The position numbers were made by a program, and so were the translations under genes. Below are positions 6,835-12,063 of a stretch of 22,174 nucleotides of DNA, piece after piece (within the stretch, counting starts at the first letter, position 1; each line of letters opens with the position of its first letter). The notes beneath the pieces are model-generated. The model had not been told where the DNA came from and searched no databases. It saw nothing but the letters and a program-made list of their open reading frames with translations. The stretch is taken from positions 1-22,174 of IMG/VR virus record IMGVR_UViG_3300008110_006323. One strand, given 5' to 3'. The stretch comes from a virus.

Positions 6835-7432
6835 CTTGATCGATGTTTACTGTATTTGTTGCACCTACTATAGTTAAATTAGCATTATGTCCACTAGTAC
6901 TAGCAGCACCAGTTTGTCTTATTTGAACAGTGTTACCGTTACCACCAGAAATGTCAACTGCTGATTGTGCACCTGATATTGCAGTTGAATCATTGTTGAT
7001 AGTTACATCATTATTATCTGAATTAATATCGATAGTAGATGTACTTGAAGATGTATCAAAATTGCGACTAATTATATTACCATTACCGTAAACTGTATCT
7101 GTCATAGTAATCATAGAACAAGTAACACACAGTAAACTTAAATCATTAAAGTTACCTGTAAATGTGTGAGTCAATGTGTTACCGTTACCGTCTACTGAGT
7201 AGGCAGCTGTATTGTTATTACCTATCTGATCTATCGTTATGGCATTAGAGTTGCCATTTATTATCGCGTGATTTGTTGCATCACCAATGCTGTTACCAAG
7301 TCCAGTTTGTGTAAAATTAATTGTTGAACTGCTACCAATCTGATCAACTATAATACTGTTACTCGCAGCATATGCATATTGAACCATAACAAAGAATGAC
7401 AAAATCATTGCCAATCTTGTTATTAGTTTCAT
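6758..7432 (-). CDS. Long curlin-like amyloid subunit
   Basis: A 224-residue exported protein with a signal peptide (MKLITRLAMILSFFVMVQYA, cleavage after AYA near residue 22). It then consists almost wholly of curlin-type repeats with the pattern N-x-I-x-I-x-Q-x-G-x-x-N: SNSIIVDQIG, NSNAITIDQIGNNNTA, GNTVQIRQTG and TNTVNIDQGG. Composition is dominated by Asn, Ser, Thr, Gly and Ile, as in CsgA. A Cys-x-x-Cys (LCVTC) in the middle is unusual for CsgA. The gene starts 3 bases after the csgG stop, with GAGG from the csgG end as its ribosome-binding site. It is the likely major fibre subunit exported through the CsgG pore. Confidence 0.88.
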   Translation of the reverse strand: MKLITRLAMILSFFVMVQYAYAASNSIIVDQIGSSSTINFTQTGLGNSIGDATNHAIINGNSNAITIDQIGNNNTAAYSVDGNGNTLTHTFTGNFNDLSLLCVTCSMITMTDTVYGNGNIISRNFDTSSSTSTIDINSDNNDVTINNDSTAISGAQSAVDISGGNGNTVQIRQTGAASTSGHNANLTIVGATNTVNIDQGGGIDSSVTATITGSGNTMSINSNY

Positions 7433-7435
7433 TCC

Positions 7436-8236
7436 TTACCTCTTTTCTGACCTATGTTTCCATAATTGTTTTCTCATACCCTCACGGACCATCTGTACTA
7501 CTGCTTCTTCTATTGCAACTCGAACTGCATATGTTGTAGGCTCATTGATATTATTACCAGCCTCAAACTCCACAGTAGTAGTATTCTGGTCTACAAACTT
7601 TAACAAATTTCCATTAGTACCTGTGCTAAGAATAGTCTTAGATACTCCCGTTGATAATAATATCTCACCAGTATTAATGGAAACTAATCTCAATACTACA
7701 GTCACTTCATCTTTACGGTATTGCTGTGATGCACCTATTCCTAATAAACGTGCACCAGCACCTCCAGATGAAACATTACTATCATAACCTACCACACCAC
7801 CTTCGATCATAATACCTGCAACGATTAAAGGTTGTAGTGGCTTTGCTTCTTTACCTTCGTATACTTCTCTCTGACTCTTAATTAGTTGTCTCTCTTTAAC
7901 TAGGTTATCTAAATTAACTCTCTCAACAACTTTAAACCAAGTCCCACCTCCAGCATCCTGGAGAGCCTTTATCATAAACACTTCTGAACCTTGCGATACA
8001 GCTGTGCTAAGATCAGCAAAGCGATCATTAGGTTTTCTTTGTCCGGTCAAATCACCAAACTTGTAAACAGCAACTGGGATAGGATCACTATCAGGTGGCT
8101 GTAAATTTACTAAATCATTCTGACGCTTTTTGTAGATAGGAGTAGGCATTTCTGTCTTTAATTCGTCCCTATAATCTCTAGGCACAGAATTGCATCCTAC
8201 TAGTAAAAGCGATGCTAAAATTATAATATATTTCAT
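7436..8236 (-). CDS. csgG: Curli secretion channel CsgG, outer-membrane lipoprotein
   Basis: A 266-residue CsgG homologue (about the same length as the E. coli protein). It has a lipoprotein signal peptide with lipobox LLVGC, lipidated Cys15. The mature protein follows the CsgG plan: PIPVAVYKFGDLTGQRKP near 51-68, FKVVERVNLDNLVKER, the membrane-inserting stretch around VVGYDSNVSSGGAGARLLGI, and VTVVLRLVSINTGEIL. CsgG forms a nonameric pore that lets unfolded curlins cross the outer membrane. The start overlaps the csgF stop as ATGA, and a curlin gene follows 3 bases later. No CsgE, CsgC or CsgD is visible in the window. Confidence 0.95.
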   Translation of the reverse strand: MKYIIILASLLLVGCNSVPRDYRDELKTEMPTPIYKKRQNDLVNLQPPDSDPIPVAVYKFGDLTGQRKPNDRFADLSTAVSQGSEVFMIKALQDAGGGTWFKVVERVNLDNLVKERQLIKSQREVYEGKEAKPLQPLIVAGIMIEGGVVGYDSNVSSGGAGARLLGIGASQQYRKDEVTVVLRLVSINTGEILLSTGVSKTILSTGTNGNLLKFVDQNTTTVEFEAGNNINEPTTYAVRVAIEEAVVQMVREGMRKQLWKHRSEKR

Positions 8237-8670
8237 ATTGCAAGACTTCCCAAAGGAACAGTTATGTCAGTTGTCAAACCACCAGCGTCAGTTATTATTA
8301 AATGTATACCATCTGCAGTTGATTCCCAGAATATATTAGAACCAGCAACATCAAAAGACCCTGTTGTTAATCCTTGATCTGAAAATAACTGCTCAGCAAT
8401 TTTCTGAGATATAGTAGCGTATATTCTACTCTCTAAGTTATTAAGAAACTTAGCTAGATTAGTATTTTTAGCATCTGCAGCAGCTTTCGCTTCTGCAGCT
8501 TTTTTATCCTCTATAATCTTCATCTTACGAGTGTACTCTTGATTTTCTATCGTAAGAACATGCGAAGACCACCCTTCACCAGAGAATGAAGGGTTATTAA
8601 ACTTGAACACCATCTCAGAAGCTGAGGCTGGAGTTATTATCAAAAAACCTGCTAAAACGTATCTAATCAT
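8233..8670 (-). CDS. csgF: Curli assembly factor CsgF
   Basis: A 145-residue CsgF-like protein. The signal peptide (MIRYVLAGFLIITPASA) is followed by the CsgF N-terminal signature MVFKFNNPSFSG. In E. coli that region inserts in the CsgG pore and makes its second constriction. An Ala/Lys-rich helical stretch (about 57-71) is followed by ISQKIAEQLF and a C-terminal beta domain. GGAGGT precedes the ATG at 8670. The frame is open ten codons further, but without a ribosome-binding site. It is the first gene of the curli operon, with a T4-type late octamer immediately upstream. CsgF anchors the nucleator at the cell surface in the known system. Confidence 0.9.
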   Translation of the reverse strand: MIRYVLAGFLIITPASASEMVFKFNNPSFSGEGWSSHVLTIENQEYTRKMKIIEDKKAAEAKAAADAKNTNLAKFLNNLESRIYATISQKIAEQLFSDQGLTTGSFDVAGSNIFWESTADGIHLIITDAGGLTTDITVPLGSLAI

Positions 8671-8675
8671 AAATA
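8668..8675 (+). promoter_or_regulatory. Putative late promoter octamer for 8740-9338
   Basis: CATAAATA on the plus strand, 64 bases upstream of the start at 8740, fits the T4-like late consensus. It overlaps the csgF start codon on the other strand, so the coding sequence constrains it; treat as tentative. Confidence 0.4.
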
Positions 8676-8684
8676 CCTCCGTGA

Positions 8685-8692
8685 TATTTATA
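8685..8692 (-). promoter_or_regulatory. Perfect T4-type late promoter octamer for the curli operon
   Basis: On the minus strand the sequence TATAAATA is followed after 4 bases by GGAGGT and then the csgF ATG. The match to the T4 late consensus is exact. The spacing would place transcription start at or next to the ribosome-binding site, giving an unusually short leader. No sigma70-type -35/-10 pair was found for this operon. Confidence 0.5.
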
Positions 8693-8739
8693 AATTTCAA
8701 TATGAAAATTTAATGAATTTAATTGATGGAGATATTATA

Positions 8740-9021
8740 ATGGCTAAATTAGATGAATTAACTGCAAAAGATGTATCAGAGGCTCGTTCACTTCACTCAG
8801 AATTAGTAAAGAAGGGTGATGCAACTGCAAGCCATTTTATTTACTGGTATAGTTGGTTTTGGGCTATAAGCTCCACTGTTTACTTTTTTTGTGTAACTTT
8901 TGTACAGTTACCTGAGGGTGGTAGAGATTTTGCAAATATTATTTTAGGATTCTTGCTTGGTACTGCGGTAGCTACCATCATAGGATTTTTCTATGGTAAT
9001 AGCGAAAAAGGAGGCTCTTAA
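8740..9021 (+). CDS. Two-segment membrane protein, holin-like
   Basis: A 93-residue protein with two hydrophobic segments (about 33-55 and 65-86) and a short Lys/Gly-rich C terminus (YGNSEKGGS). The second segment, NIILGFLLGTAVATIIGFFYG, is close to a common pattern in phage holins. The N terminus is charged and helical. The ATG at 8740 has GGAG 8 bases upstream; an earlier ATG at 8713 has none. The gene is coupled by TAATG to an EF-hand membrane protein and is transcribed divergently from the curli operon. Holin is the best guess from size, topology and context, but no lysis enzyme is seen here. Confidence 0.7.
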   Translation: MAKLDELTAKDVSEARSLHSELVKKGDATASHFIYWYSWFWAISSTVYFFCVTFVQLPEGGRDFANIILGFLLGTAVATIIGFFYGNSEKGGS

Positions 9022-9338
9022 TGAGTACTAAAACTTTAGAAAAAGGTTCCAAGTATAATCAATTTGACGTTGATGGTGATGGAACAGTTACTGATGACGA
9101 AATGACTAAAGCACAAGCTATGATCGATGCTGAAAATAAAGACAAAAAAGAAGACCAGCTTCGTTCCATGGCATGGGTTGCAATGGGAAGCATGGTCTTC
9201 TTTACTTTAGCTTTATTTACACCACTTGTTAGCATAGAGAGACTTGGTGCATTAGATAATCTATTACAGATGTTCTATATTGCACAAGCTGGTGTAGTTG
9301 CTACATTCTTTGGTGCTAATGCCTATATGAGCAAGTAA
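9021..9338 (+). CDS. Membrane protein with a canonical EF-hand loop
   Basis: A 105-residue protein with a perfect 12-residue EF-hand calcium loop at 16-27 (DVDGDGTVTDDE: Asp1, Asp3, Asp5, Gly6, Val8, Glu12). A charged linker follows, then two hydrophobic segments (about 50-71 and 80-102). With the loop N-terminal and cytoplasmic or periplasmic depending on orientation, it could sense calcium and gate or assemble a membrane complex. It is translationally coupled to the holin-like gene upstream through a TAATG overlap, and GGAGG precedes the start. It ends tail-to-tail with the reverse gene at 9339 with no spacer. Sea water is calcium-rich, so a calcium-responsive membrane event is plausible but unproven. 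Confidence 0.75.
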   Translation: MSTKTLEKGSKYNQFDVDGDGTVTDDEMTKAQAMIDAENKDKKEDQLRSMAWVAMGSMVFFTLALFTPLVSIERLGALDNLLQMFYIAQAGVVATFFGANAYMSK

Positions 9339-9659
9339 TCAAAGATTACCTGGTTTAGACATCATATCAATCCCTGATTTCTTATCGTCAGATGTAACAA
9401 TATAATTGACGGGAGTAATCAGGGATTTCTTTTTCTCAATATCCCATTCTTTTAGATAATCATTTTCCTTATCAAAAAGAACTAGATAATCATCTTCTGT
9501 AATCTCAGAAACACGAGAGATTGTTTCACCAAGCCATTCTTGGCTAAACTCTTTTGCTTCTTCCATTGTTACTGTATCTTTAGCATCTTCTTCGTTTTCA
9601 CAACGAACAACATATGATGTACGATATGAAGATACTGCGTCAACTAGAAACAGTTTCAT
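9339..9659 (-). CDS. Conserved-looking phage hypothetical protein
   Basis: A 106-residue soluble acidic protein beginning MKLFLVDAVSSYRTSYVVRC, a style seen in small T4-like marine phage proteins; no function is known to me. The start is either ATG at 9659 (TGATG overlap with the upstream stop) or GTG at 9662. Its 3' half contains an 11-bp inverted repeat (9369-9379 with 9417-9427) that may serve the opposite strand. It is the last gene of a reverse operon beginning at 10050. Confidence 0.7.
   Translation of the reverse strand: MKLFLVDAVSSYRTSYVVRCENEEDAKDTVTMEEAKEFSQEWLGETISRVSEITEDDYLVLFDKENDYLKEWDIEKKKSLITPVNYIVTSDDKKSGIDMMSKPGNL
9369..9427 (+). terminator. Candidate terminator for the holin/EF-hand operon
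   Basis: AATCCCTGATT (9369-9379) and AATCAGGGATT (9417-9427) are perfect 11-base inverted copies. Inside the 37-base loop, CGTCA (9386-9390) pairs with TGACG (9407-9411), giving a nested hairpin. The plus strand continues TCTTTTTCTC. It lies 31 bases past the EF-hand gene stop, within the opposing reading frame. The long loop makes it an atypical intrinsic terminator. Confidence 0.4.
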
Positions 9660-9856
9660 CACACACCATACTTTTTAGCAATGTTATGAATTGTTTTAGC
9701 TGCTTCATAATCTGAAACTGTATGGTGAAACCACCCTACAAAAGAACAACCACCAATCAATGCTAATGTGTAATCATGGTTAACCATACCATAGATAAAT
9801 GATATAAAACTAATAAGTGTTACAACTAAAGAACATAAAAACTGTACTTTGAACAT
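9659..9856 (-). CDS. Small two-segment membrane protein
   Basis: A 65-residue protein with two hydrophobic stretches (about residues 5-23, VQFLCSLVVTLISFISFIYG, and 29-45) and a charged C terminus ending NIAKKYGV. The ATG at 9856 is preferred, with GAGGG 8 bases upstream; a GTG at 9859 is the alternative. It shares a TGATG junction with the gene before it and another with the gene after it. The family is not recognised. It is probably an inner-membrane phage accessory protein. Confidence 0.65.
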   Translation of the reverse strand: MFKVQFLCSLVVTLISFISFIYGMVNHDYTLALIGGCSFVGWFHHTVSDYEAAKTIHNIAKKYGV

Positions 9857-10050
9857 CACGCGGCCCTCACTTTAAAATTGTGAAATTTACCATCACGGTT
9901 TAGTTTAGAGACTGCATCGATCCAAGACTTAGCTTCTTTTTCAGATGTAAAATGAATCTTATCCGTGACTGTAAGACCATTTAGAACACCTTTAGCAAGA
10001 GTCTTTTCGAATTCAACAATGTACTTGTATTGACCTGGGTATACTGACAT
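9856..10050 (-). CDS. Small hypothetical phage protein
   Basis: A 64-residue soluble basic protein beginning MSVYPGQYKYIVEFEKTLAK. Its strand-helix pattern (IHFTSEKEAKSWIDAVSKL) suggests a small alpha/beta fold. The ATG at 10050 has GGAGG 7 bases upstream, which lies inside an apparent four-codon N-terminal extension, so the shorter start is chosen. It is the first gene after the tRNA terminator. A TATAAT-like element lies upstream but without a credible -35 box. The function is unknown. Confidence 0.65.
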   Translation of the reverse strand: MSVYPGQYKYIVEFEKTLAKGVLNGLTVTDKIHFTSEKEAKSWIDAVSKLNRDGKFHNFKVRAA

Positions 10051-10095
10051 GTTAGCCTCCATTACTGTATATATTATATATTAGCATAGTTTCAT

Positions 10096-10127
10096 AAAAA
10101 AAGCCACTAGTTTTTACACTAGTGGCT
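10096..10127 (-). terminator. Intrinsic terminator downstream of tRNA(CAU)
   Basis: On the minus strand a perfect 10-bp stem (10127-10118 with 10111-10102), with a 6-base loop and sequence AGCCACTAGT / ACTAGTGGCT, runs into seven T residues (10102-10096). It ends the transcript that carries the tRNA and the genes upstream of it. Confidence 0.85.
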
Positions 10128-10132
10128 AATTT

Positions 10133-10208
10133 TGGTAGACGAGGAGGGATTCGAACCCCCGATAAGACCGTTATGAGCGGCCGGCCTTGACCACTTGGCG
10201 ACTCGTCT
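10133..10208 (-). tRNA. tRNA with CAU anticodon (elongator Met or Ile2)
   Basis: A 76-base class I tRNA that includes an encoded 3' CCA. Acceptor stem AGACGAG pairs with CTCGTCT, the D arm is GCC...GGC, and the anticodon stem is GGCCG/CGGTC with loop CTCATAA. The variable region has 5 bases and the T arm carries TTCGAAT in its loop. The first acceptor pair is A-U and the anticodon stem lacks three consecutive G-C pairs, so it is not an initiator. CAU could read AUG, or AUA if the C is changed to lysidine by host TilS; the sequence alone does not decide. Its 5' end overlaps the stop codon of the upstream gene by 2 bases, so it must be processed from an mRNA. Confidence 0.95.
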
Positions 10209-10404
10209 AGAAAGGTATATCATACGTTTCACCTAATGCAATTTGTATTTCGGTAAAACGTATCATATCTTTTAATTTAGCTATTTTTTCTTGATTTTCT
10301 TCCCATACAGCATCAGAAAGTTGTTTTTTATATTCCTTCAGCTGTACAGCAAGAAGAGGAAACGTAAAGTATGTTACTTCCGTTTCATGGACTAGAGCAC
10401 TCAT
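10207..10404 (-). CDS. Small hypothetical helical protein
   Basis: A 65-residue protein with a short strand region (TEVTYFTFPLLAVQLKEYKK) followed by charged helices (EENQEKIAKLKDMIRFTEIQ). The layout is typical of small T4-like phage proteins, but I recognise no family. The start overlaps the stop of the 30-residue basic gene as ATGA. The TAG stop overlaps the tRNA 5' end, so translation termination and tRNA processing share bases. Confidence 0.65.
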   Translation of the reverse strand: MSALVHETEVTYFTFPLLAVQLKEYKKQLSDAVWEENQEKIAKLKDMIRFTEIQIALGETYDIPF

Positions 10405-10493
10405 TTCTTCTTACGATTATTCCGTGCTTTTCGTTTTTTAGAACCTACTTTACGGCGCCCTTTACGAGGACGATTCTTATGAGGGTGTGCCAT
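10401..10493 (-). CDS. 30-residue extremely basic microprotein
   Basis: The product begins MAHPHKNRPRKGRRKVGSKK and ends RKKK: 16 of 30 residues are Lys or Arg, two more are His, and there is no acidic residue. It must bind nucleic acid, ribosomes or another polyanion. AGGAG lies 7 bases before the ATG, and the TGA overlaps the next start as ATGA, so expression is well supported despite the length. The composition recalls short ribosomal proteins such as L34 or histone-like phage peptides, but no homology is claimed. Confidence 0.75.
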   Translation of the reverse strand: MAHPHKNRPRKGRRKVGSKKRKARNNRKKK

Positions 10494-10502
10494 TATTTAC
10501 TC

Positions 10503-10943
10503 CTAAAAGTTACCAGGTTGAACCTGTAATACTCTAATACCTTCTTCACGCATAGCATCTACTACACGATTACGATCATCAAACCATAAAAAAGGTTCAC
10601 CCCATTCATCTCGAATTTGTTCAAGCAATTCTTTCTTGACGATACCATCATCTCGATAGTCATTAGCTTTTCTCATAAACAAATCGTCGAAATATACATT
10701 ATATTTAATCAACCAATCTAATGTATCTTTACGACTTGTTTCATCTCGAGCAGAACAAAGTACTACTGAACCATAGCTTTTAAAGCACTGAGTCAACCAG
10801 ATGATATCTTCATGAGGAGTATCTTGTGGAAGTAAAGCTTTAAATGTAGTCCAATCTTTAGGTGATTTACGAATGTATTGTAGACGGTGATCGAGATTAC
10901 TTAACGTACCGTCAATATCAAACACAAACACTTTATTATTCAT
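10503..10943 (-). CDS. HAD-family phosphatase, polynucleotide kinase 3'-phosphatase-like
   Basis: A 146-residue HAD phosphatase similar to the C-terminal phosphatase domain of T4 polynucleotide kinase (PseT). That domain removes 3'-phosphates from RNA or DNA ends so they can be religated. It has the catalytic DxDGT (Asp9, Asp11), motif II in LCSARDETSRKDTLDWL, a basic motif region (VKKELLEQI) and the acidic WFDDRNRVVDAMR near residue 125. The kinase half is absent. It could work with a phage RNA ligase in repair of nicked tRNA, or as a stand-alone nucleotidase. AAGGTGA precedes the ATG within the end of the upstream small gene. Confidence 0.82.
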   Translation of the reverse strand: MNNKVFVFDIDGTLSNLDHRLQYIRKSPKDWTTFKALLPQDTPHEDIIWLTQCFKSYGSVVLCSARDETSRKDTLDWLIKYNVYFDDLFMRKANDYRDDGIVKKELLEQIRDEWGEPFLWFDDRNRVVDAMREEGIRVLQVQPGNF

Positions 10944-10946
10944 TAA

Positions 10947-11045
10947 TCACCTTGTAAGCATTTCTGCCAAAATAATACCGAAAATCATACCTGTAAGAAA
11001 CTGCAGCAGATATAGCGCAATTTCCATTTTAGTTTCTTTTGTCAT
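10947..11045 (-). CDS. 32-residue single-span membrane microprotein
   Basis: A short gene encoding MTKETKMEIALYLLQFLTGM, followed by a hydrophobic continuation and a basic end (LTR). Residues about 9-29 form one membrane helix. AGGA lies 8 bases before the ATG and a good promoter sits just upstream (11070-11098). The stop is 3 bases before the phosphatase gene start, and the sequence AAGGTGA serves both as its last codons and as the next ribosome-binding site. The function is unknown; small single-span phage proteins often modulate host membrane enzymes. Confidence 0.7.
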   Translation of the reverse strand: MTKETKMEIALYLLQFLTGMIFGIILAEMLTR

Positions 11046-11069
11046 GTTTTTTCCTTTCATCATATTATA

Positions 11070-11098
11070 ATAATAGGATATTATGAGAAAAAAATCAA
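11070..11098 (-). promoter_or_regulatory. Putative sigma70 promoter for 10207-11045 and the tRNA
   Basis: On the minus strand TTGATT (11098-11093) is followed after 17 bases by TATTAT (11075-11070), 25 bases before the 32-residue gene. It would drive the small-protein, phosphatase and tRNA operon that ends at the terminator at 10096-10127. Confidence 0.5.
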
Positions 11099-11101
11099 CT
11101 C

Positions 11102-11326
11102 TTATTTTTCTGGAGCAAACCTATAATAAATGTCAGCTACTTTACGGATATCGTCATTGGTACGTTCGTAACATTCTTTATCCATAATAGCAGCAACGAT
11201 AAGATGAACATCGTTCTCACTATAATACTTACGAAGAACCTCTTTAAACCTATCCCAGAAATTTACTGGAATGTTAATAACTGGTTTCGTAATATTATTC
11301 TTTTTAAACTCTAGAACCGTTCCCAT
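11102..11326 (-). CDS. Small hypothetical phage protein
   Basis: A 74-residue protein beginning MGTVLEFKKNNITKPVINIP; mostly helical and charged after residue 25 (FKEVLRKYYSENDVHLIVAA). The ATG at 11326 overlaps the end of the upstream gene by 23 bases. A TTG nine codons earlier is possible but less likely. It is the last gene in a run of small reverse genes starting near 13230. No family is recognised. Confidence 0.65.
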   Translation of the reverse strand: MGTVLEFKKNNITKPVINIPVNFWDRFKEVLRKYYSENDVHLIVAAIMDKECYERTNDDIRKVADIYYRFAPEK

Positions 11327-11594
11327 CACCAAGAATCCTTTCAGCGTCTGCAACTGCTTGCTTTGCTAACATAAGATACAATTCTGATTCAATCATTAAT
11401 GGTTTTGATGCGATATGATACACTGCATCTTCAAGAGGATTCCCCTCATTTACTTTTTGAATCGCTTGATGAGCCATTGCACGAACAAACTCATCATTTG
11501 ACTCTTGTTTGATACGAAGTAAAATATCAACAAGATACTGAGTCATTGATCCAGGTGGTCCACCACGATCAGTTAAGAGTCTACGTTTGTTCAT
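11304..11594 (-). CDS. Hypothetical helical phage protein
   Basis: A 96-residue protein, largely helical (VDILLRIKQESNDEFVRAMA, LYLMLAKQAVADAERIL), with a basic N terminus that includes RGGPPGS. The start overlaps the stop of the GapR-like gene as TAATG, indicating coupled translation. No family is recognised. It might act with the GapR-like protein, but that rests only on adjacency. Confidence 0.65.
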   Translation of the reverse strand: MNKRRLLTDRGGPPGSMTQYLVDILLRIKQESNDEFVRAMAHQAIQKVNEGNPLEDAVYHIASKPLMIESELYLMLAKQAVADAERILGDGNGSRV

Positions 11595-11833
11595 TATTCC
11601 ATTCCAATAGCTGACATATAGAGTTCGAGAAGAGCTTCTTCTTCTTGACGTTCTTCTTTTGACTTACGACGAATAGAAACGAGCTTGCGAATGATCTTGG
11701 GATCATACCCTGTTGATTTTACTTCAAGATAGACACTCTTGATATCTTCAGAGATAGCTCTCTTTTCTTCTTCAAGTTTTTCGATGCGGTTAATATACTG
11801 CATCACTTCATCTTTATTTGGTCCATTGCTCAT
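11594..11833 (-). CDS. GapR-like DNA-binding protein (DUF2312)
   Basis: A 79-residue protein that matches the DUF2312/GapR plan along its length: a first long helix (YINRIEKLEEEKRAISEDIK), then VYLEVKSTGYDPKIIRKLVS, then IRRKSKEERQEEEALLELYM and SAIGM. GapR is a nucleoid-associated protein of Alphaproteobacteria. It clamps around overtwisted, AT-rich DNA ahead of replication forks and RNA polymerase and stimulates topoisomerases. A phage copy could serve fast phage replication or compete with the host protein. The start overlaps the upstream stop as ATGA. The family fit is by motif recall, not by alignment. Confidence 0.85.
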   Translation of the reverse strand: MSNGPNKDEVMQYINRIEKLEEEKRAISEDIKSVYLEVKSTGYDPKIIRKLVSIRRKSKEERQEEEALLELYMSAIGME

Positions 11834-12063
11834 TGCATCATTTCCTTCGGTGGTGTAAACGGTCTTACACTATCTTTTGACTCGGCAACTGCTTCCATCA
11901 TAGTATTAAATTCTTCTGGAGGCAACACTGTTTTATACAGTGACATAGTTAAGGATAGCATAGCAGCTCCAACTACAATAGGATCATAGCGGTCTAGTAT
12001 ATCATTCATAAAAGATAATACTTCTGTATATGCTAACTTTAAGTCCTGATCTGAGCTATTCAT
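11830..12063 (-). CDS. Hypothetical helical phage protein
   Basis: A 77-residue acidic protein, mostly helical (LAYTEVLSFMNDILDRYDPI, VGAAMLSLTMSLYKTVLPPE), with a proline-rich end (RPFTPPKEMMQ). It overlaps the upstream gene by 8 bases and the GapR-like gene by 4, so it is in the same translationally coupled string. No function is recognised; its position next to a DNA-binding protein is the only hint. Confidence 0.65.
   Translation of the reverse strand: MNSSDQDLKLAYTEVLSFMNDILDRYDPIVVGAAMLSLTMSLYKTVLPPEEFNTMMEAVAESKDSVRPFTPPKEMMQ

Noticed and set aside
6758-7432. Repeat array or CRISPR-like structure
   Set aside because: The periodicity is that of curlin protein repeats; the DNA repeats are degenerate and have no spacer structure.
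10068-10100. Promoter for the operon starting at 10050
   Set aside because: A TATAAT-like box exists, but the -35 region is only a T-run belonging to the terminator. It may be real but is not supported.
10133-10208. Initiator tRNA-fMet
   Set aside because: The first acceptor pair is A-U, not mismatched, and the anticodon stem lacks the three G-C pairs of initiators.
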